Source: Bacteroidota bacterium
GTDB taxonomy: Bacteria; Bacteroidota; Ignavibacteria; UBA10030; UBA8401
Assembly: GCA_030824295.1 (NCBI GenBank)
Contig: JAVBYA010000228.1
Coordinates: 1-7,203, forward strand
Reading direction: 5' to 3'
Length of the DNA stretch: 7,203 nucleotides
Positions 1 through 5,791 of this stretch are shown here, in pieces; the stretch's first letter is position 1; each line of letters begins with the position of its first letter. The translations under genes were made by a program, and so were the position numbers. A model generated the notes under the pieces. That model was given only the letters and a program-made list of their open reading frames with translations. It ran no database searches and was not told the DNA's origin.

Positions 1-1060
1 TCAGCGGGTATGTACTCTTGGGCATGTTCTCTTTAAGATGGACCGAACCTGCCATGGACAGTTTGTTGAGGTCGGCCACATGGATCATCCCTTTCTGACA
101 ATGGACGGCGAATCCGTCCTTCAGAGAGATGTTCCCGAGTGAATTGTAGGCACTATAATTCTCCGTGATCATCCGGTCATCGTCTGTTGTGACCGTCACA
201 AGTTCCTTTGACATCCAATTGTACAGGACGAGTTTCCGTTCATTCCCCACGGCGATCACGGGATCGACTGGAGAGAATTGTCTCACGCCGCGAAGGAATC
301 CATCCGGAACAGGTATGGCATACTCTTCATTCGTCAGGAAATTGTGGATCGTATTCTGATGGTTCGACGCAAGGACGGTATGCCGTATCGAGAATGCGGC
401 AACGCCGTTCGCAATTGCACGTTGCGATAATCGATAGCTCTTCCCCTGCAGCAATTCTTTCAATGCGGCATCATCCTGATCGAACGTCCATATCCCGTTC
501 TGTTCAACGGTGAATGTATTGTCATTCCATACTTCCCTACTCAGGGAACTGTACCGTGTAACGGTGACAACGCCGTCATTGTGTGTAACGATCACCGTGG
601 AATTGTTCTCATTGTTGGTCCCTTTATGATCGACGATCTTCGTTGGGAACTTCCTCTTCACCGGAACGAACTCTTCGGTCCTCAGCGATATCCCCGCGAA
701 CTTCACTTCACTGCCGTTGAAGTAAGCGACATACAGAACTTCAGCATCGTAATCCGGGATCATCCTGAAATAATGCAGCACATCCGATCCGAATAATTGT
801 TTTTCGGTGAAGGAAAGCAGCTTCCTTCCGGTCCTCACTTCCCACACATTCCAGATCTCCTGACCCATGGTCAGCAGCAAACGGCCATCATCACTGAATC
901 GCATTTTATTCACCGTACTGCCCGATGGACGTTCGATCCCGATACGGAACCGGTCCTTCGGCACATTGCTTTCTGAGCGTACAGATGGCAGAAGGAAAGC
1001 CAGAAGGGCGATCGGAATGGCGAGTTTCTGAAATGTCAAACAACTGCGGGACAGATTCAT
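1..1060 (-). CDS. Exported WD40/beta-propeller-like protein, C-terminus outside window
   Basis: Reading the minus strand from the ATG at 1060–1058 gives 353 uninterrupted codons to the left edge with no stop, so the gene is truncated at its 3' side. Residues 1–30 form a classic signal peptide: basic start (MNLSRSC), hydrophobic core (LAIPIALLAFLLP), and a likely cleavage near SVRSES. Residues about 49–84 read as one WD40-type blade (MRFSDDGRLLLT, then EIWNVWEVRTGRKLLSF). Weaker blade-like stretches lie near 257–290 (RQFSPVDPVIAVGNERKLVLYNW) and 308–338. This suggests a periplasmic or surface beta-propeller; the other blades are too diverged to count by eye. No enzymatic domain is visible, but a C-terminal one could lie outside the window. 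It is the third gene of a minus-strand block, 168 bp after the LPP20/DUF4384 gene. No strong Shine-Dalgarno precedes the ATG. An upstream in-frame ATG at 1192 would place a 44-residue polar leader before the signal peptide, so 1060 is preferred. Export is well supported; function is unknown. Confidence 0.82.
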   Translation of the reverse strand, partial: MNLSRSCLTFQKLAIPIALLAFLLPSVRSESNVPKDRFRIGIERPSGSTVNKMRFSDDGRLLLTMGQEIWNVWEVRTGRKLLSFTEKQLFGSDVLHYFRMIPDYDAEVLYVAYFNGSEVKFAGISLRTEEFVPVKRKFPTKIVDHKGTNNENNSTVIVTHNDGVVTVTRYSSLSREVWNDNTFTVEQNGIWTFDQDDAALKELLQGKSYRLSQRAIANGVAAFSIRHTVLASNHQNTIHNFLTNEEYAIPVPDGFLRGVRQFSPVDPVIAVGNERKLVLYNWMSKELVTVTTDDDRMITENYSAYNSLGNISLKDGFAVHCQKGMIHVADLNKLSMAGSVHLKENMPKSTYPL

Positions 1061-1228
1061 TGTAGGGCAATGGTAAGTGGTGAATGTAGAAAACGGGAGG
1101 TTTGACGGGATATTTGCGGCTACATCGATGGCAGCGCTGTGGAACTCCCTGTATTGGTTCTGAATTCGCTTCTCCGCCGTCCGGCCATGCATCGATATAC
1201 AGAACGGATGATCGACGGAGAGCGGCGG

Positions 1229-2743
1229 TCAGTCCTTCATCGTGGTGATCATGATCCTTGTCTCGCTCTGCATGGCGGCCGGCGACGCTGCTTTCATGCC
1301 ACGCGTTTTGACGACGAACGCAGCAAGATCATCCTTCAAATAATCGTATCCATCCTGATGCACCACCGAGATCTTCTCGAACGGTGTGGTGCGTGCAACG
1401 ATCTGCAGGACCTCACTGCCGAATGGGGGTGAACATTCGAATTCCTGGGGGATCTCGTAAGCGATATTGACCTTTGATGCATCAAGGAAGTACTGATCGT
1501 ACAACAGGACCCGCTTCCCGTCCGCCATATGATAGATCATGCGGATGTAACTGGCTGTATTCACCCGAACGATCACCTTCATCTTCTCACCCTCTGCAAA
1601 AAGATTTCCCTGCGTTTCTTTGTTCGTCCACCCTTCAATGACCAGCCCTCCTCCGGCAGTCTCTCCCGCTGCGAAGATCCTCTGATCGACCAGCGCACTT
1701 TTATAGTTCTCCGGTGTCAAACTCTTTCCGGAGGCGGCGGGGACCGACGCCGGCACTGTCGCCTCGGCACTGGCGATGATCCTTCCCTCCGGAACGCTTC
1801 GGATGTTCACGATATACTTCACACGATCGTTCTGTTCCCAGTAGGATCCGCTGAGCAGGTATTGCGCAGCTGCGTGAGGAACAGCATCCCATTGCGCAAC
1901 TTCCGATAGTTTCTGTTCTATCACCTGATGGAAATAGCGGGAGAACGAACTCCCCATCTTCGTATCTTGATATACCAGCGGGGCCACCGCAACACGCAGC
2001 CGCCCGTTCCCGATCAGATCCATTTGCTCCTTTAACTGATACACGAGGAACCATGCCAGATCATCAACTGAAGAGATCGGACGCTGCACCAATTTGGCGA
2101 CAGCTTCCCGGATCTGACCGATCGTGATCTCATTCGCAGCGGCACTCTTTTGAAGGTCATTGAGGGAATTCGAAATCGTGACGAACGTCAGGATCGATTG
2201 TGCCTCTTCCAGCTGCCGAAGCAACGGATATCCGGAAAGGTATTCATTCAATGCCTTCGTCGATGCGTTCTGCTGTTCAAGGGTCTTGGCAAGCCGGATC
2301 TTCGCTTCGATCTCCTGCTTCAGGGAGGCGATCTTCCCTGAGTAGAGGGATGCGATGTTCTCCCGCTTCACGTAGACCAATGCATGAACCGCATCGCTCC
2401 CGAAGAATGTTTCCGTCTCCAGTCCCTGGATCTCCAGGTTCGACGTCGATTGAGTTGCCGTCGAGAAGAATGACGCAAAGGCATCCCCCGTCTCTTCCGT
2501 TCTCGATGCAACGGTCGACTGGATATTCACACGGATCTTTTCAATGAGATTCCTCCGTGCATTCGATATCGCCGCTGACCGCACATCCTCATCGTTCGAG
2601 GCTGATGATACTGCAGCGATACCGTATCCGGTCAGATACTGTACGTCGGGAAATCTCTTGCTTTTGCCGTAGTGCGTGACCCAGTCCGGAGTTTCGGCGG
2701 ACACGACCGACATGAGCAGAAGGAAGGAGATGATGGTCCTCAT
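1229..2743 (-). CDS. Exported protein with LPP20-like, FlgO/CsgG-like and DUF4384-like regions
   Basis: This is a 504-residue protein of unknown function. Residues 1–16 are a signal peptide (MRTIISFLLLMSVVSA, then ET) with no lipobox cysteine, so it should be a soluble or surface protein rather than a lipoprotein. Residues about 18–128 resemble LPP20: a GYGIAAVSS strand, a helix AAISNARRNLIEKIRVNIQS, a Ser/Thr-rich stretch and a closing VHALVYVKRE strand. Residues 130–185 are a charged, probably coiled-coil helix. Residues about 247–335 resemble the FlgO/CsgG/TolB-N type of alpha/beta fold (LRVAVAPLVYQDTKMGSSFS, then YLLSGSYWEQNDRVKYIVNI). Residues about 368–455 resemble DUF4384 (AEGEKMKVIVRVNTASYIRM, then DGKRVLLYDQYF). 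The frame stays open upstream to 3145, but that extension is the shadow of the epimerase gene and reads as non-protein-like sequence. The ATG at 2743 has AGGT about six bases upstream and begins the signal peptide. Domain names rest on recalled family patterns: DUF4384 and LPP20 are fairly secure, the middle part less so. Confidence 0.88.
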   Translation of the reverse strand: MRTIISFLLLMSVVSAETPDWVTHYGKSKRFPDVQYLTGYGIAAVSSASNDEDVRSAAISNARRNLIEKIRVNIQSTVASRTEETGDAFASFFSTATQSTSNLEIQGLETETFFGSDAVHALVYVKRENIASLYSGKIASLKQEIEAKIRLAKTLEQQNASTKALNEYLSGYPLLRQLEEAQSILTFVTISNSLNDLQKSAAANEITIGQIREAVAKLVQRPISSVDDLAWFLVYQLKEQMDLIGNGRLRVAVAPLVYQDTKMGSSFSRYFHQVIEQKLSEVAQWDAVPHAAAQYLLSGSYWEQNDRVKYIVNIRSVPEGRIIASAEATVPASVPAASGKSLTPENYKSALVDQRIFAAGETAGGGLVIEGWTNKETQGNLFAEGEKMKVIVRVNTASYIRMIYHMADGKRVLLYDQYFLDASKVNIAYEIPQEFECSPPFGSEVLQIVARTTPFEKISVVHQDGYDYLKDDLAAFVVKTRGMKAASPAAMQSETRIMITTMKD

Positions 2744-2781
2744 ACATATACCTGCGATGCTTGTCTGGGGTACAATGGCTG

Positions 2782-3906
2782 CTATCTCCTCTTCACTCCG
2801 ATGCCTGGTCCGTCGCTCAGCACAAGCCGTCCATCCACAACTGTGGTTCCGCTGAACGCATCGTTCTTGATCAGCAGCATGCCGTCCAGATCGGCCCAAT
2901 CCACCATCGGAGAGAGATGCGATGCGGCAGAGATGGCGCACGAGGTCTCCGTCATGCATCCGAACATGATCTTCATATTGTTCGCACGGGCAAGCGTGAT
3001 CATCTTGTGTGCTTCCCGCATTCCGGTACATTTCATCAGTTTGATGACGATGCCGCTGTAGGCCCCGACAACGTTCGGAATGTCCGCCAACCGTTGACAG
3101 CTCTCGTCCGCCAGAATGGGGAGCGGACTGCGTTCCGTGAGCCATGCATGGTCATCCAGCCGTTCTTTCGCCATCGGCTGCTCCACATACACCACCCCTT
3201 TCTCCTTCAGCCAGTGGATCATATCCAGTGCGTAGAACTTGTCCTTCCATCCCTGATTCGGATCTGCGGTAAGCGGAACGTTCGTCACCGCGCGGACCGA
3301 TTCGATCATTTCCTTATCATTGGCCTTTCCCAGTTTCACTTTCAGGATCTTGAAACCGGCCGCTTCCTTCGTTTTCTCACGCACCACATCCGCTGTATCG
3401 ATCCCGATGGTGAAGGTCGTATTCGGCGCCTTCGCTTTATTGTATCCCCAAATGCGATGCCAAGGCTGGCCGATGAGCTTCCCGACAAGGTCGTGCAGCG
3501 CGATATCCACTGCGGCTTTTGCCGCAGTGTTATGGAATGCGAGAGAATCGATATCCGTCAATATGGCTTCCAGATCGAACGGATCGGGGTACTTTGAGAG
3601 ATCCACCCGTTTCAGGAATGCCATCACACTCTCCTGCGATTCTCCCAGATACGGAGGCATGGAGGCTTCTCCATATCCGATGACGCCGTCGTATTCTATC
3701 TCGACCAAAACGACCGGGGTGGTCGTGCGGCTCAACGATGCGACTGTGAACACATGCTTCAAATCCAAAGTGTACGGCCGGACGGTCATGGTCATCCGCT
3801 TAGAGGATTGTGCTCCAATGGAGAATTGCGACAGTGCAGGCAGGAAAGAACCGGCAGCAGCGGCTACAGCGGTCCGGCGGAAGAATGAACGGCGGTTCAA
3901 TGTCAT
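2782..3906 (-). CDS. Tat-exported dipeptide epimerase (L-Ala-D/L-Glu epimerase type, enolase superfamily)
   Basis: The 374-residue product belongs to the mandelate racemase/muconate lactonizing subgroup and most resembles dipeptide epimerases, which interconvert L-Ala-D-Glu and L-Ala-L-Glu during reuse of murein peptides. The N-terminal capping domain shows LDLKHVFTVA and GYGEASMPPYLGES (residues 47–90). The barrel carries the second-strand KxK motif (K189, K191), metal ligands D215 (TADPNQGW), E242 (VEQP) and D267 (ADES), and the opposing lysine K289 in IKLMKCTG. GCMTETS (317–322) and the DxD at D339/D341 (ADLDGMLL) are typical of dipeptide epimerases; in that family DxD binds the dipeptide amino group. 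No catalytic residue is missing. Residues 1–32 form a Tat signal (NRRSFFRR, then an Ala-rich hydrophobic stretch), so the folded enzyme is predicted to act in the periplasm. An AGGAG box lies six bases before the ATG. It heads the minus-strand block and its stop is 38 bp from the next start. The exact dipeptide specificity cannot be read from sequence alone. Confidence 0.93.
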   Translation of the reverse strand: MTLNRRSFFRRTAVAAAAGSFLPALSQFSIGAQSSKRMTMTVRPYTLDLKHVFTVASLSRTTTPVVLVEIEYDGVIGYGEASMPPYLGESQESVMAFLKRVDLSKYPDPFDLEAILTDIDSLAFHNTAAKAAVDIALHDLVGKLIGQPWHRIWGYNKAKAPNTTFTIGIDTADVVREKTKEAAGFKILKVKLGKANDKEMIESVRAVTNVPLTADPNQGWKDKFYALDMIHWLKEKGVVYVEQPMAKERLDDHAWLTERSPLPILADESCQRLADIPNVVGAYSGIVIKLMKCTGMREAHKMITLARANNMKIMFGCMTETSCAISAASHLSPMVDWADLDGMLLIKNDAFSGTTVVDGRLVLSDGPGIGVKRR

Positions 3907-3912
3907 AATTTT

Positions 3913-3917
3913 CTCCT
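3913..3917 (-). promoter_or_regulatory. Ribosome binding site of the epimerase gene
   Basis: The minus strand reads AGGAG followed by AAAATT and then ATG, an ideal Shine-Dalgarno with six-base spacing. It fixes the epimerase start at 3906 and the twin-arginine signal as its true N-terminus. Confidence 0.75.
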
Positions 3918-3946
3918 GGTTAGACGATATTCTGATGAAGTGGTAA

Positions 3947-3952
3947 AGTATA
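3947..3952 (-). promoter_or_regulatory. Extended -10 promoter element for the epimerase block
   Basis: On the minus strand this reads TATACT and is preceded by TG plus one base (TGATATACT), which matches the extended -10 form of a sigma-70-type promoter. Nothing close to TTGACA lies 16–18 bases upstream, which an extended -10 can tolerate. Transcription would start near 3940, giving a leader of about 34 nt that contains the AGGAG ribosome site. If the host belongs to Bacteroidota proper, whose primary sigma factor prefers a different -7 motif (TAnnTTTG), this assignment would weaken. Confidence 0.4.
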
Positions 3953-4068
3953 TCAAATTATCCGGAATTATGCACGCGTAACAATACCATAACATTGCAC
4001 CTATTTCATTTTGAGCATTTCTTCTCTATTATTGTGCACGAAACGCTGCATGTCCCACTATACAACGA

Positions 4069-4725
4069 ATGGAATCCTCTATGCGCATCGACAATCTTAT
4101 CCAGGCTCTCTTGCCCCATGACGAGAAATTCTTCGTCCTTTTCGACAAGCTGTCCAAGACCATCGTGGAAGGAGCAGACACACTCCGGACACTCCCCTCC
4201 CTTCCCAGCGGTGAACGGGAATCGGTCGTGAAGAAGATCCAGGAGATCGAACATAAAGCGGACTCCATCACTCACGAGATCTTCACGGAACTGAACCGCA
4301 CGTTCGTCACTCCGCTCGACCGCGAGGATATCCATACGCTCGCCTCCGTCATGGATGATGTGATGGACCTGATCGACGGCAGCGCGAACCGATTCTACCT
4401 CTATAAGATCAAGAAGAACTCCTCTGCGATCCAAAAACTCACCGATGTGATCTATCAATGCGCAGTGGAGCTGCAGAAAGGTGTTCTGCTCATCACGGAC
4501 AGCCGTCGGAACGAAGAACTGCAGAAGATCCTTCACAGTGTGAATCAGTTCGAGAACGACGCGGATGACATCTTCAATCAGGCGATCGCAGACCTGTTCG
4601 AGAAGGAATCGGATGCCATCGAACTCATCAAGACCAAGGAAGTGCTCGTGACGCTGGAAACGGCAACGGACAAGTGTGAGGATGTCGCCAATGTGCTCGA
4701 ATCGATCATGATCAAGAACGCTTAA
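4069..4725 (+). CDS. DUF47/PhoU-like protein partnered with the PiT transporter
   Basis: This is a 218-residue, all-helical, charged protein without signal peptide or membrane segment, hence cytoplasmic. It matches the DUF47 (PhoU-related, Pit accessory) family in length and pattern: an N-terminal HDEKFFVLFDKLSKTIVEGA (17–36), then EIEHKADSITHEIF (59–72), the hallmark DREDIHTLASVMDDVMDLID (84–103), and a second-half repeat with FENDADDIFNQAI (161–173) and LETATDKCEDVANVLESI (196–213). PhoU-like proteins bind metal clusters through paired E/D-xxx-D motifs of this kind. The gene ends 15 bp before the PiT permease and is surely co-transcribed; DUF47 proteins are thought to modulate or assist the adjacent PiT carrier, although the mechanism is poorly known. 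The start is uncertain: ATG 4069 has no clear Shine-Dalgarno, whereas ATG 4081 (MRIDNLIQ) has GGA about seven bases upstream and would shorten the protein by four residues. Confidence 0.93.
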   Translation: MESSMRIDNLIQALLPHDEKFFVLFDKLSKTIVEGADTLRTLPSLPSGERESVVKKIQEIEHKADSITHEIFTELNRTFVTPLDREDIHTLASVMDDVMDLIDGSANRFYLYKIKKNSSAIQKLTDVIYQCAVELQKGVLLITDSRRNEELQKILHSVNQFENDADDIFNQAIADLFEKESDAIELIKTKEVLVTLETATDKCEDVANVLESIMIKNA

Positions 4726-4740
4726 CAACGAGGACTGGGA

Positions 4741-5733
4741 ATGGAATTCTACATCATCTTCATCATCTTCGTTGCATTGGTCTTTGATTTTTTGAACGGG
4801 ATGAACGACGCAGCGAACTCCATCGCCACCATCGTTTCAACGCGCGTTCTCTCTCCAAAGATGGCGGTCGCCTGGGCGGCGTTCTTCAACTTTGTTGCCG
4901 CGTTCGGATTCGGTGTTGCCGTCGCAAAGACCATTGGAAAAGGGATCATCGACCCGAATATCGTCACCCCTGATCTCATCCTGGCATCTTTGATCGGTTC
5001 GGTACTCTGGACGCATCTCTGCACACATTACGGTTTTCCGATCAGTGTGTCGCATGCGTTGATCGGCGGTCTCGCCGGCGCTGGACTCTTCAAAGGCGGT
5101 ATCGCATCCCTGAATTTCGAGGGGATCAACAAGGTCGTCCTCTTCATCTTCCTTTCTCCACTGATCGGATTCGTGCTTGGATTCATATTGATGATTATCG
5201 TCACGTGGATCTTTCGGCGGTGGAATGTCCGCAAAGTGGACAAACTCTTCCGTGTCGGTCAGCTTCTTTCTTCAGCTGCATTCAGTCTGGGGCACGGCAC
5301 CAATGATGCACAAAAGACCATGGGTATCATCACCATCCTTCTCTATTCGACAGGCTATTTCAATGGCGGAGAGATGTATGTGCCGGTCTGGGTTATCCTT
5401 ACTGCGCATACCGCCATCGGTTTGGGCACGTTGATGGGAGGCTGGAAGGTGATCGGAACGATGGGAGTCAAATTGACCCATTTGAAACCGGTCCATGGGT
5501 TCTGTGCAGAAGGTGCAGGCGCATTTATGCTGTTAGGTACTGCTGTCGCCGGAATTCCGGTCAGTACGACCCACACCATCACCGGGTCGATCATGGGTGT
5601 GGGAGCAACGCGCCGTCTCTCCGCGGTCCGCTGGGGTGTTGTGAATAATATTGTGATCGTCTGGGTCCTGACGATCCCCACCTCTGCCGCGATCGGTGCG
5701 TTCAGTTTCTGGCTGGTGGAACTGTTCCGCTGA
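4741..5733 (+). CDS. pit: PiT-family inorganic phosphate transporter
   Basis: The 330-residue, very hydrophobic product is an integral inner-membrane carrier of the PiT (PF01384) family, which moves phosphate, often as a metal-phosphate complex, coupled to H+ or Na+. Both halves of the family's inverted repeat carry their signatures: DFLNGMNDAANSIATIV (16–32) and SLGHGTNDAQKTMGI (182–196), each containing the G-x-N-D core, and the paired GFPISVSHALIGG (98–110) and GIPVSTTHTITGS (271–283). Hydrophobic helices lie at about 2–18, 42–62, 77–93, 103–120, 131–158, 193–203, 213–233, 258–272 and 300–328. The length fits the compact bacterial PiT form without the large cytoplasmic loop of E. coli PitA. 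GAGG seven bases before the ATG is a good ribosome site. It follows the DUF47 gene closely and is followed by a strong terminator. The family is certain; whether phosphate or a related anion such as sulfate is the main substrate is inferred from the DUF47 partner. Confidence 0.95.
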   Translation: MEFYIIFIIFVALVFDFLNGMNDAANSIATIVSTRVLSPKMAVAWAAFFNFVAAFGFGVAVAKTIGKGIIDPNIVTPDLILASLIGSVLWTHLCTHYGFPISVSHALIGGLAGAGLFKGGIASLNFEGINKVVLFIFLSPLIGFVLGFILMIIVTWIFRRWNVRKVDKLFRVGQLLSSAAFSLGHGTNDAQKTMGIITILLYSTGYFNGGEMYVPVWVILTAHTAIGLGTLMGGWKVIGTMGVKLTHLKPVHGFCAEGAGAFMLLGTAVAGIPVSTTHTITGSIMGVGATRRLSAVRWGVVNNIVIVWVLTIPTSAAIGAFSFWLVELFR

Positions 5734-5754
5734 GCGTTAACACCGTTTTAGAAT

Positions 5755-5785
5755 AAAAAAGCCCATCCGACCGATGGGCTTTTTT
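5755..5785. terminator. Bidirectional intrinsic terminator between pit and the histidine kinase
   Basis: A perfect stem GCCCATC/GATGGGC with the five-base loop CGACC is flanked by A6 on the left and T6 on the right, so the whole element is symmetric and gives a hairpin plus U-run when read in either direction. It lies 21 bp after the pit stop and 6 bp from the kinase stop, and can end both convergent transcripts. Confidence 0.93.
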
Positions 5786-5791
5786 ATTGAT

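Larger units (their letters stand above)
3907..4068. promoter_or_regulatory. Divergent intergenic region between epimerase and DUF47–PiT operons
   Basis: This 162-bp, AT-rich gap separates two divergent transcription units and should carry both promoters. It holds no convincing small ORF, RNA gene or terminator. On the plus side the only -10-like sequence near the DUF47 start is TATACA at 4059–4064, with no good -35. A GTGCAC palindrome at 4034–4039 sits within the near-palindrome TTGTGCACGA and could be an operator, although such short dyads are common by chance. No clear Pho-box-like direct repeats were seen. Confidence 0.5.

Noticed and set aside
208..513. 101-codon plus-strand frame and other short plus-strand frames in 165–796
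   Set aside because: They lie opposite the continuous 353-codon signal-peptide/WD40 frame on the minus strand, which explains this region better.
1061..1228. Possible terminator or small gene between the LPP20/DUF4384 and WD40-like genes
   Set aside because: No stem followed by a T-run is visible on the minus strand and no ORF with a ribosome site; the stretch holds no feature I can support.
2744..3145. N-terminal extension of the LPP20/DUF4384 reading frame up to 3145
   Set aside because: It overlaps the epimerase gene on the same strand in another frame, is rich in His, Arg and Cys with no protein-like pattern, and ends where a proper signal peptide and ribosome site begin at 2743.
2761..3597. 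278-codon open frame on the plus strand
   Set aside because: It is the antisense shadow of the epimerase gene, which has complete family motifs; the shadow translation has no recognisable domain or ribosome site.
4006..4728. 240-codon open frame on the minus strand
   Set aside because: It is antisense to the DUF47 gene; the leucine/aspartate-rich translation mirrors the helical protein's codons and matches no family.
5755..5785. Symmetric hairpin considered as an insertion-sequence end or attachment site
   Set aside because: The A6–stem–loop–T6 layout between two convergent stop codons is exactly that of a bidirectional terminator, and no second copy occurs in the window.
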